From NCBI GenBank assembly GCA_036365515.1, contig CM070874.1:111835235-111899234 (forward strand): DNA of 64,000 nucleotides. The letters run 5' to 3'. How positions within the stretch are numbered: the stretch's first letter is position 1; the number at the start of each line of letters is the position of its first letter. The DNA is from Torymus aiolomorphi. Its lineage: Eukaryota > Arthropoda > Insecta > Hymenoptera > Torymidae. The translations under genes were made by a program, and so were the position numbers. Under the pieces are notes generated by a model. It saw nothing but the letters and a program-made list of their open reading frames with translations. It was not told the origin of the DNA and did not search any database. Of this stretch, positions 28,704 through 40,200 are shown in pieces.

Positions 28704-31700
28704 TACAGACATTTTTCAAAAATCATGTATTTTGATTCCTCACACCCCGAAAAACAATTATAACATATTTTTACAATAACTCAAAAAATTACTATCACAA
28801 AGCTTCCTCTAGGAGGAAGCAATAGTTAAAACATAAAATGAACTATACGTGAAGATAGCCAAACATCTACTGTATCAAACTAAAAACTTTTACAGTATAG
28901 CATTTACAATTTATTAAATATAAACGATTTATTAAAAAAAAAAATTGCGCCATTCAACCCATCGCTTCCGGATTGATTGGCGCACATGTATATAGCTTTA
29001 GATCTCCTGCGCAAAATAATGTGCTGCACTTGCCCGAATAGACTTTCCATCTATAACATCATTTATAGCACTTTCCAACTTATCTTTGTCCCACTGGTTA
29101 TTTTTTTTTTGCAATCTTGACCATCTACATAATCATACCCTCAAAATATTTTCTCAAAGACGATATTACTTTATACACACTTGCTGCGCAAGTAAAAATA
29201 TCAAATAATACACTTAATGCATAAACATTATAACAAGAGAATATAAGAATGCACTCATTTTGATAAATAAAAGCTAGGCGGTGTATTTTCATGCCTGCGC
29301 CAATCAAGCCACTTCGGAATTTTTTATTATTTCAACTTATTTCCTAATTATAAATAAATAAATGTAATAATCGAGTTTTACTATATGAAAGTAAATAAAT
29401 TAAACTATGTTATTGCGTATTTGTTTTTAATATCATAGCACTTCAGATTTGTCAATTGATCAATTTCGAACATGATACTAACCACATGAAAAGTGACTCA
29501 AAAATACTTCTCTTAATATTTTATCAGAATAGGCTCCAATATTAATGGTTTTGTGTGTGTTTATTATAATCTTGTATTTTTAATTAAGAAAAACTAGCTT
29601 GCATGCCGAAAATCTGAATAATAATTCTAATAATAAGGTGCGCCATCGAAACCACCGCGCCAACCAAGCCGCTTCTTCATTTATAATTTAGTGATAACGT
29701 TTACATCTTTCTTATTTCGCAACAAGCCGTACGCTCCACTTATATACTTATCTATCTCCTCGATTCGAATAAGGTCACCTCCACACCCAGCATCCAAATT
29801 TCAATTCTTCGCCGCTGAAGTCCATTGAGAAGAATCAAAACGTATAGCAAACAAAGATCGAAAAGCAGTTCAAACAGGCGCGGTAAGTTCGTTTCCTGCA
29901 CACATACGCACTGGTCTCGTCTGGATGCAAACGAGCATGAAGTAAAGTAGACTAAAAGTCTTGTGTATACAGCGGCCGGATGAACAGCTTTTATCAGCAA
30001 GCCGATGGCCGCAGATGCCGGCTATCGGCTCGAGACGGACGCGTTTAGACGCGGAGAGCCAACGACCAGCTGCGGGAAGAAGAGACCGCGAGATGCTGGC
30101 AGTTTTACATGTGACTGATGCGCATGTATCGAATACCTTGGACGAGAGAAGCCGAGAGAGGTAAATTGGGGACATAGGAAGATTTTGGCTTTTGCGAATC
30201 ATCGCCGTGGCTAGCTATTATTTTAGCTTCGGTTATACGGAGACGGAGATTTAGATGTATAAAATAAATAAATACTGTGAGTAAAAAAGAATGTTATCGT
30301 TTGCGTCAAGTGTAAATAAGCCTTTGGTTTCTTAAATATTAATTTATCATAAAATTTTACGCAGAATTTTGATAAGTACGTAAAAAATTCTTTGCGAGCA
30401 ATCAGTAAATGAATGATAAAACAAGTTGCTCGAATAGAAAAGTATTTTTTTATAAACCACAAATTAAATTTCAATAATAAGTTTGCTCACAAATGTAAAA
30501 TTTCAATTTTTTTCAATGTTTCTGCCTAAGAATTATTCACTAAAAAGTATTTTCTTTTTCCATTTTGGTATTTTACATACTATTATACTTCTTATAAATA
30601 TCATCAACCAATCGCAATAATCGACGTATTCACTTAGAAACCCAAAATATTTGAATCACCCATCAGTAAAACTTCATCATCTCACAAACATTCATATAAT
30701 TTTACGTCTCACTAAAACCCGAATCAAATTTCTCTACGATGTCAGAATAAAACATCTCTTCGCTATTAAATTCCCACATCTTACTGCGACGACGAGCACA
30801 GATACATAATTCAGCATATGCCCCCACTCTCCCGCCGATGTTTTGAGGCACACGCGCGTGTGCGCACATATGCAAACCCTGTCTCAAATAAAACAAATCT
30901 CGCCGGCGACGTCGGTCCGTTTACCTCATTAAAAACGCCTGAAGAAAATTCCGCGCGCGCTCATGGGGGCACGGCTCGAAAAGCGCCAACGGGACATCTC
31001 CGCGCCTCTACGTACCGCGCGGCGATTGGTTGGGCGAGTCCAGCAGCTGGTTCTCCGAAACCAAGGTGACTTATAATATATACGCGATGATTTTTCGCTT
31101 TCAAGCGAGCCCCCGCCCCGGGCGATATAAATTTTCGGCACGTTTTTCATCTCTTATCGAGGAATCTTCCGTAGAATTTGATGATCATGATGATGATGTT
31201 TTAGTTTTATGGGCGCGTACGTGGAGAGCGAAGGAAAGAGACAGCGGATTTTGAATACTAGTTCTCGTTGCTGGGAATCGTTATCTGTGGGAGAACTTCG
31301 ACGAGAGTTGTCATTTTTTCTAGAATGCTGATTGTAAACAGATTATTGTCGCCGTGAAGGAGATGATTGGTGATTGGCAGGAGCTTAGCATTCAACAGCT
31401 TACGTCATGTGTACTTATGAAATATTGTCTTATCTGCAGTATCTAGAGGTGTTATTTCTCTAGGTTTATTTATACGGCTTAAATTTTCATCGTGCATCGC
31501 GTTTTCGTGATAAAGAATATTTTATTTATGATATTTAAATCCCCGACGTTATTTAATACAGTGATCATCAAAATATTATTGGAAATAAGTAAATATTGTC
31601 CGGGCTTTAAAAGAATCAGTGTAAATATTAAACGTATTGGAAACGAAACTTATTTTCACATTTCCCCGTATACGTGATTATGACCATCTAGAGCATAACA

Positions 31701-32600
31701 ACAGCTGATCGCGATAAACAGAATTACACAACAATTATTGAGATCTTATTTGGTGTACTAGTGATCAAAATTTTGATAAATGCATTGACAAATATTTGTA
31801 TAACGTATTGATTACAGGTAATAATTAAATTACGTCACAAGGGCATTACCTCTTGAAATAAATTGATTTTTTAACTTTGCATATTCGAATTATCATTATC
31901 ATTGCTATCTCCAAACGTATACAAGAGTTATTTATCTTCTAGAACAAAAGTATTAGAATCTACCATTTTGGCGAATCACTTGATTGCGTAAGTGCTGATT
32001 TAAAGGCGTTTACTTACAACCGCAAAACAAAACGATGACTAACCAATTTCAAGGAAACATTTATTTTGTTGTATTATCTTAACTTTGGTGATTTCATTGT
32101 CAAAAATCGCGTTTACGTATTCAGGTTACCATTGGTGCCATTACTTCAACTCCATCAAGTATGCTTTGAGTGACATTATTCACCACAAGCAAATTCTAAA
32201 AAAAAACTTAAGGCACTTGAGAAACATCGAAAATACAATAGTTGTTACTTCATCGGTAATCTGATATCGGAAATCTTATTGTGTATTAAATTATATGATT
32301 GACACGGTTGATACTTCGCAGCATTATGATTGATCAATCATACGACCAATTACGAATTTCGGCTTCTCCATCGTGTAAAGATAGTCCTACGTCATTGAAA
32401 TCATTTTAAATTTATTGATCAATGACATAGTTATTTTAAAGTTTACCAAGCTCTTATATATTCATTGAATCATTTCTTAATTTAAGTTTCCTTTTCAATT
32501 TTTTTGCGCGAAACGTTATCAGACGCATTTCAATTCTGAAAAAAAAACCTGTATTCATAAGATCCCGCTGTACTTTATTGCTCCGATCCATTAAGTATCA
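28704..32600. other. No recognised gene; several GC-rich islands
   Basis: AT-rich DNA with GC-richer islands at about 29860-30200 and 30780-31260. The second has TATAAAT at 31126-31132 and could be a promoter or enhancer. A GCGCCAA(T/C)CAAGCC motif recurs near 29292 and 29658, with a diverged relative near 28946. A GCTTCCTC-TAG-GAGGAAGC palindrome lies at 28802-28820. Frames here show no known domains. Confidence 0.5.
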
Positions 32601-32891
32601 TATAAAACATATGTTTCCAAGCATCGCTCCAGACACATAATCGTGCTCAAACTCAAACAAAATTAAAACAATCCGCGCGCGCGACATTTCCTTATTTCCA
32701 CGCGGCTCTGGCGTAACTGAAAAACTGGCAAAAAGACTCGAAACAATGTTGCTTGACCGCGAACCGGCAAAACCAGCTCTTACACAGCAGGCACTCGAGA
32801 GCAAGCGAGAAACATGCTACCGGAGCAAGAGTAGCACTGCCACGCTGCGGAGACTCCCACGATCGAGTCGATATCATCATCTCGAGACTCG

Positions 32892-32899
32892 GTAAACAA
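32892..32899 (+). promoter_or_regulatory. FOXO-type motif GTAAACAA
   Basis: An exact match to the forkhead/FOXO core about 1.3 kb upstream of the PEPCK start codon. PEPCK is a classical insulin/FOXO target in animals, so the site is plausible, but an 8-mer alone is weak evidence. Confidence 0.3.
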
Positions 32900-33344
32900 A
32901 CTCCGCTGTGGCCGCAGGGCTGCCCCTCTGCTTTGTAGATTACATCATATTGGAAAATTTTGTTGCTCCCCTCTCACTTGTGATACGTTGCGGCCTCCGA
33001 AATCTCGCTCCTCAATCTGGGGCTGGTTCCATGCCCTGCTCTCCCACGGGCGAGCACATATCGGCAACACTGTATGTAATCGAGAGATCCCGTTCTCTCT
33101 CTCTCTATCTCGCCCTCGTATATACACGCACACCGGCGCACGCAGAGCGAGAGCAGAGACTAGAGAGCGTAAATAAGTCGCGCGCGAGAGTCGACGTGTT
33201 GTCACGAATGCACGGCTTATACGCGCTCGTCAGATAGCGCGCGCACGAACGAGGTCCGACGAAAAATAAGAGAGAGAGAAAGAGAGAGGAAAGAGAGGAA
33301 TGAGCGAGAGAGAGACCGCAGCAGCAGCAGCAGCACCGGCGACG

Positions 33345-33351
33345 TATAAAA
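33345..33351 (+). promoter_or_regulatory. TATA box (TATAAAA), distal PEPCK promoter candidate
   Basis: TATAAAA sits in a GC-rich island after a CAG tract. A start about 30 nt downstream would give a roughly 560-nt ATG-free leader before the ATG at 33933. Confidence 0.45.
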
Positions 33352-33898
33352 CGAAGCGCGTCACCGAACGCATCGCTACTCACACTCTCTCTTTCCAACC
33401 CTGCGCGCTCTCTTTCTCTCACAGCTGTCGATCTAGCAATATACCTGCGCGCTGATTTTTCGTGAAAAAAGGGACAGAAGGAGGAAAAGAAGAAGGGCGC
33501 CGAAGAGGTGGCAGGCTGGAGGAGCAGACCGACGAGGAGGAATCGGCAACCGATCGCACCGCAGTCCGGCAGATCTCTGAGACGCGCCAGGGCCCGGTTA
33601 GGACTTTTTAAGATACAGTAGGCTACTCGAGAGGGAGAGTGCGTGCCTATCTCCCCCCACCATCGATCGCGGAGGCAGTACCAGCTGACACGCAGCGTGT
33701 AATCGCGTATCGCACGCGCGCTCCCCGTCGTGAATAGACTCCGGAAGTTCAAGGATCCAACGGCGAGCCGTCGTACAGTTTCCCCCACCCGCTCTGCTCA
33801 CAGATTTTCCTCGCGCACGCGTGTCTCGCTAGCGTCTGGGTGGTGGAGATACGAAGAAGGTAGAAGTGGTGGACGGGGGCGAGTGTTTTCCGATCGAG

Positions 33899-33906
33899 TA
33901 TATAAG
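33899..33906 (+). promoter_or_regulatory. TATA box (TATATAAG), proximal PEPCK promoter candidate
   Basis: TATATAAG in a GC-rich context. The predicted start is near 33928-33935, on top of the ATG at 33933. A transcript from here would favour the ATG at 33950 (a uORF) or the PEPCK ATG at 34188. Confidence 0.55.
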
Positions 33907-33932
33907 GAACGGCCGGCGCCGCGGCTAGCAAC

Positions 33933-34187
33933 ATGTCATCAACGATCCGATGGATAGAAACGGGATTGCACAGATCTACCACGACGAATTTGTCCAGCTT
34001 GCGAGGAGGAAGCCCGTGGAGCCAGGCGAGGAGATCGTTAGGAATCGGCGCTTCGCACTCAGCCAGAGGTTCAGGGATCACAGGGTGCAGACTTGAGGCC
34101 GCCTGCAATTTACAACTCAAGCGAGACTTTGCCATTTTCAAGTGGAGATCTATTTTGCTGGGAAGCTGTTCGAGCGAAAAGGACAAG
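33933..34187 (+). CDS. Possible in-frame N-terminal extension of PEPCK (85 codons)
   Basis: An ATG at 33933 is followed by 85 stop-free codons that run in frame into the PEPCK ATG at 34188. The residues are rich in Ser, Thr and Arg with few acidic residues (start MSSTIRWIETGLHRSTTT), which is the composition of mitochondrial targeting sequences. Animal PEPCKs occur as cytosolic and mitochondrial forms. It could equally be an open 5' UTR, because a second frame in the same DNA is also open. Confidence 0.3.
33950..34096 (+). CDS. Possible 48-codon upstream ORF in the PEPCK leader
   Basis: ATG at 33950 to TGA at 34094-34096, in a different frame from PEPCK. The product begins MDRNGIAQIYHDEFVQLARR, is highly charged and has no family I recognise. 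If the proximal TATA box is used, this would be the main upstream ORF and could reduce PEPCK translation. Confidence 0.3.
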   Translation: MDRNGIAQIYHDEFVQLARRKPVEPGEEIVRNRRFALSQRFRDHRVQT

Positions 34188-34219
34188 ATGCCGATCACCC
34201 TTGAGATGCGTTACCCGCA
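34188..34219 (+). CDS. Pepck: PEPCK coding exon 1
   Basis: 32 nt encode [10 protein letters not shown] plus CA of a split Gln codon, then donor GTAAGT. N-termini of PEPCKs vary, so this short exon rests on frame and splice consensus. Confidence 0.75.
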
Positions 34220-37200
34220 GTAAGTTTTTCCGCTACTTTCTTTTTGTTTTTTTTTTCTTTCTCGTTTTGGTGCGGTTTTTGGGTTTGTGGAGCGAAGCGC
34301 GGGGGGTTTTTTTTAGTTGGAAGGAGAGCGCGCGGTGGCCGACTTTTTCGCACGGCGCTGAGTTTGTTTTGATTTGAGACGCGCGCGGTTCGAGTAGCAT
34401 GCAGCTGACATAGTGAGAGATTAAGTAACGGTTACAGCTCTATGGGATCGAAATTTTATTTTAATTAATATTATGAGTCGTTGGGACAGTCGTAAGGTAC
34501 AAGGAAATATTGTTAAAATAACATAAAATTGTATCGATATTTTTTGTTTTGCTTTAACAGTTTACAAGAGAAAACACAACTGATCAAGCCTTTTATTGTG
34601 TAGAATTATATAAAGAAATTTCTTAAACCAATAAATTTGAATAAGAATATAGGCTATGAAGTCTATTTAGATTTCGATGACCAACAACTAAAAAGTGAAA
34701 TTTCGGAAAGTGAAAAGACACCTTTTAATATATTACATAATACACGTAGTTATTCAAAATGAAATTTCTAAATTTTGCTCACTTTTTATTATTTAGAATG
34801 TTCTTCATAAAAGCTTTTTTTTACCGTACAACATTACTTATTTTTATGTTTCGCAGAAATTCAACAAATGCTAATGAAAAATCTCCATAACAGAACGGTG
34901 CCCAAATATTTAACGACGTCGCTGAAAGCATTTTTCTACCATTATTCTAAACCTCCTATCAGTAGGCACAATAACATTCGGTACAGTCAGCGGCAGCCCA
35001 CGTCACACAGAGGCTGAATAACCTCATGCTCTCTCGCTACATAAACGACCGGAGCGCGCTCCAAATACGCTCTCCTTCCTCTAATTACACCTTCGACCGC
35101 GTCATTATACTGCGCCGAATACTGAGCTCATTTTTCTCCTATTTCAACGTTTTTGTTTTGATCCGCTATACTACACGCTGCGCTGCCTATACATACCACA
35201 ATCTCCTCTCTCACGCGACTTCGGCTTTCACCGCGCTCTCGAAGTATATAGGAGCCTCGAGACACGCGCCGTCGATTAGACTCGAACCAGCTCGGTTTTT
35301 TTTTCAGCGAGATATATACAACGCGCGCGTGCTATGGATGGAGCGAGAGGGAGCGAGAGAGTTCGCGCGCGACAGAGAACTTGAAAGGAGGGCTCGATCG
35401 TTCGCGCGTGTGTGGGATGATGTAATGCGCGCGGCGATGGGTGTGTGCGTGGGAGAAAGAGAGAGGAAGATACACACTTGTTGGATTCCCCGCTAGAAAA
35501 AATTACCCTCTTATCGAGACGCGACTTTGTACCTCGGATGCGAGCGCTAAGATTAGAGTGATCGGGAGTTTTTTTTCGGGTGTCGGTGCAGATAATGTTT
35601 GTGATGAACGAGGTAGTTTGTATTTTAGGTTGATAAAAGTCATAATAAGCCTGGTAATTTATTAATCAATGGAGTGTTTCACTGAATACGCGATTTCTGA
35701 GAAAGTCTAATTATCGAGATAAAAATTTTGCATTTTGCAAATTACTTGTTGAACGTATACATTTTAATAAAGAACAATAAATTCAGTTTCAATATTGTAT
35801 AATATTGTATATTTTAGGAGATAAAAAATTCATTATTATTGGAATTTTTGCAAGTTTTTAACATTTTTGCAATATTTTAACATAAATTTTTGCATATTTT
35901 TGCAATATTTTAACATAAAGCATAACAATGTATCTCTCTTGTCTTTGTTCTTTTAACAACATTTTTATTGCATTAATTATATAAATAGCGTCGTAAAAGC
36001 TCATTGTAAATTTATCTATTTCGTGAAACGATTTTAAAGTCAAGGGAAAACAAAGGAATCGAAATGTGCATCACGTGACTATGTGACGACACAACGCCGT
36101 TTAGGCTTCCCTAAGAATATTACAACACTTGTTTTAACTGCTGTCATGATGTTACAGTCACATAATGCTAATATGTATTTATATTTATTATAACCAATCT
36201 ATCGGCTTTCCATAATTTTGAAGGGTATTACAAAATAACACTTTGCAGTCATTTTGAGTGCTTTAGAAACTGCATACTGATTTAGAATTCAAATTTGAAT
36301 TTGAAGTTGACAAGAGTTCTGTGGAGAAATTTTTTTCGTCTTTTTCAGTTAGTTTTTGAAATGCTAAGTCGAATATTTAAGCATACTGAAATTTGGATAT
36401 ATTAAAATGTAATACTAGACAATTGAGATATGTCGGCTAAAAATAATAAACTTTATTTAATACTATATAATTTAGTCTCGATGGTTGTATTATTTAAATC
36501 TAACACGACCCAGTTGGACACTGACGGAAAATAAATGGGTTCAAGAATCAAAATAAAAAACTGTTTCAATCACTTTTAGATCAATAAAATTACATCGCAA
36601 GCCAAATCTAATTTTAGTCATTGAGCAGTTTTACGTGAACTCATTTTACTTGTAACTAGTACAATATATTTCAAAAAGTAATCTTTTACTTTACAGACTT
36701 ATTGTCAGATTTATATTATTTCAATATATAACAGAATCATCCGTTTTTAGTTAAAATCCTCGCTCTGTTTACTCATAATTTCATAAGCTTTAAATGAGTA
36801 TCTTTCACAAGGCTCGTTAAAATATTGTCAATGTTAAAAGCTCTCGAAAAAAGAATCAAACATTTAAATTTTCAACAACTGCGAAGAAATCTGTGGATAC
36901 AATTGTTGATATAGTTCACGCGACTTGCGACATGCTAAACATTATTCAAGTATTAAGATTGTATCTTTATTTAAAACTATTGCACCCATATATGGGTTGG
37001 AAGTTATAACTTCGTCCATTAAAATATTTTTAAAGCATATAAAATAAATTTTGATTACAACTTTATTGATTTAATTATTAATGTTTTTTCCCGATCAAAA
37101 ACCATTCTAGTACTTGAGAACACTTTGCAGTTAATTGTCAGTACCACGGTCAATGTCAAGTTCACTCCATGTGACACTCTACCGGCACTTGACAATGACG

Positions 37201-40200
37201 ACCCTTTTACACTTGTAGAGATTCTTCATATTATTTTTAAAAGTGATTGTAAAAATTTACTTTATTTTTTTTTTTTATTTTAAACGCTGTTACTTGATTT
37301 CTTATACACTTATTATACCAACATAATAATTGTTATGTTGTAAGTGTAAGAATATTGTTGTATCTCGATAGTTTTTGTTCGTATCCAATCATTATCATAT
37401 TTTCAATAATTTATATATGTATCTATATACAATCGCATAATTTATGTAAATTTAAAAATTATTAATATTCTACAACTAAACGCATTCATTCTTTATTTAA
37501 TATTGTAAAATTTTATTGGTGCAGTTTTAGCTTGATTGTTTAGTTTGTTATTATATCACGTATTCGAAACGTTTTTAAACGCATTTTCAAAGAAATCAAC
37601 ATCATCATCGACACTATTAAGTAGGTCAGCAAGCGTAATAGGGTCACATTTAAAGCGCTCCCTTCCTCTCTGCCCCGTTCAAACGTCTCGCGGAAGCCCT
37701 AACGAAGCCGCGCTCACGCGTATGTCACGAAAAGGAAAATACCTCGCTCCCAAATTGATTACTCGAGCGGAAGTCATACGACAGTTCACGTCTCTCTTCA
37801 TCGGCAATAACTCACTTCATTGATTCTTGTTTTTTTTCTGCAGAGTCGCCAAGCTGATGGTGACCCACGCGGCCAAGAGCCCGAGCAGCAAGTACGAGAC
37901 GTACGACCGGATCGCCGATACGCCGGTGCTCGGCAACATCGGCCAGCCTCTGGCGCCCAAGGTGCGCGCCTACATCGAGGAGGCGATCAAACTGTGCCGT
38001 CCGGACGACGTGTACATATGCGACGGCAGCGAGGCCGAGAACAAACAGCTGCTGAAGCTCCTCGAGAAACGTGGAACGATTCAGCCGCTGCCCAAGTATG
38101 AGAACTGGTGAGTAAGAGTGACTTTGGAAAGAAAAGCCTGCGCTTAGTGGCTGCTCAAACAATGCGCGAATACTTTGGTGATACATTTGGGGACCTTGAA
38201 GTGCTGAGTTTTTTTAAGTAGCTTGGTTGTAGAAAAATATTTATTCTAGACTTCTACAAATGAATGTGCAATGTTATCAACATTTTTTTGGCGAAGTCAC
38301 GTGAAATCTAATCGCGTTAATTAAGACGATGAGGAAAAGTAATTGTTGAATAATGTTGTGTCTTATTAGTGCTGCAAAGAGAGATAAATGTTCTATAAGA
38401 AATGTGCATCTATATCTTGACATTATCAGGATTCATTGCGATTTCAAACGCTGTAGACAAAACCTGTCTGTCTGGACGTTGTTGTCATGGCACATATATA
38501 TTATAAAAAAGTTACATCATCTAGTTAGTATTAACTACAATGCATTTTATCCACACACTACCGCTAGAAACGACATTACAACATTTCAAATGCTGCCTAT
38601 TTTCAAACGTTCTCCAGCCCTGATACCATGGATCTTAATGTAATTTTCACATAACACTTATCTCAGCAAAAGAAGGAGATAACAAAGAATTTTATCGAAA
38701 GCTATTGATTTGAACATGAATGATTGTTGAGGGTTGGAATAATGAGCAAAAAATTGCCGTTATCGCCAATGATAACTTTGTCAGTTCATTAAGAGTCTAA
38801 TTGTATTTATTGACTTGTTGATAACTTTGTTTTGACTTTGATAATTGTTCAATAAGTCTGTCCTAAAAAATGGATGCGATGAAACACAAAAGATCCATTG
38901 TATTAAAAACGTATTGTATTTCTTCTCGTTATGATTTGCTAATTACAACAATTAATTCGTCCTTTTCAGCTGGTTGGCAAGAACGAATCCAGCCGACGTT
39001 GCCCGTGTCGAGAGCAAGACCTTTATCAGCACCCCCGACAAGAGCAATACCATCCCGACTCCTCGAAATGGAGTCAAGGGAACCTTGGGTAACTGGATTG
39101 CCCCTAACGACATGGACAAGGCGATCTTAGAACGCTTCCCCAACTGCATGAAAGGCCGCACGATGTACGTGATCCCGTTCAGCATGGGCCCTGTTGGCTC
39201 ACCGATGTCCAAGATCGGTATCGAGGTGACGGACTCGGCCTACGTCGTCTGCTCGATGCGCATCATGGCGCGCATGGGCGAGACCGTGCTCCAAGCTCTG
39301 GACAAGCGCGACTTCGTCAAGTGCCTGCACTCGGTTGGACTACCCGCGGAAAATTCCAGTGTCAAGGTCGACGGCAGCTGGCCCTGCGATCCTGAGCGAA
39401 CCATCATACTGCACAAGCCCGCAAAGAATGAAATCGTGTCCTATGGTAGTGGCTACGGTGGTAACTCGCTGCTGGGCAAGAAGTGCTTTGCGCTGAGAAT
39501 TGGCTCGACCATCGCCAGGGATGAGGGCTGGCTCGCAGAACACATGCTGGTGAGTTTTGTTAAATATTATAAATTCAATGTTCTCTTGTATATTTAAATG
39601 AAAGGCTTTATGTAAAGTTTAGGAGCATTGCAATAATGATTAACTTTGTTAAAAAAGCATTAGTTATAAAAGTTTCTTCTCTCTCATTTTTAGATTCTTG
39701 GAGTCACGAGTCCCAAGGGCAAGAAGCACTATATCGCCGCGGCGTTCCCGAGCGCTTGCGGCAAGACCAACCTCGCAATGATGAAGCCTACGCTGCCGGG
39801 CTACAAGATCGAATGCGTGGGCGATGACATCGCCTGGATGCGGTTTGATGCTCAGGGCAAACTTCGCGCCATCAACCCGGAGAATGGCTTCTTCGGCGTA
39901 GCTCCGGGTACCAGTTCGGCCACCAATCCCAACGCCATGGCCACCATCTTCAAGAACACGGTGTTCACGAATGTCGCCAAGACCAGCGACGGAGGCGTGT
40001 ACTGGGAGGGCATGGAAAAGGAGGTGTCAGATAATGTACAGGTAAGGATATTGAGATTTTTGAGAATTTTGGCAGTGAGATGTATTAATTAGAGTTAAAC
40101 GAAAATATTATATTATAGTTTATGATGATTATAGAGACTTTATACAGGTTCTTGCGTTATCAGATTCAATAAAAATATTAACGTCTGTTCGAAATTTTCT

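Larger units (their letters stand above)
32601..33932. promoter_or_regulatory. PEPCK upstream GC-rich region
   Basis: CpG-rich DNA immediately upstream of the PEPCK first exon, with CAG and GA tracts (33247-33337) and two TATA-like boxes. Many overlapping frames (for example 227 codons minus at 33105-33788) are compositional. From 33352 to 33932 I see no plus-strand ATG, which fits a transcribed leader. Confidence 0.55.

Noticed and set aside
28463..28763. Cys-Val and Thr-His frames
   Set aside because: Translations of the CA tract.
33105..33788. 227-codon minus-strand frame upstream of PEPCK
   Set aside because: Compositional (Arg, Ser and Cys runs from CAG/GA tracts), overlaps the plus-strand promoter region, no recognisable family.
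33749..34198. 149-codon minus-strand frame opposite the PEPCK first exon
   Set aside because: Antisense shadow of an open GC-rich stretch; no splice or promoter context.
35026..35496. 156-codon frame in PEPCK intron 1
   Set aside because: Begins without ATG, no family resemblance; better explained as an open GC-rich island.
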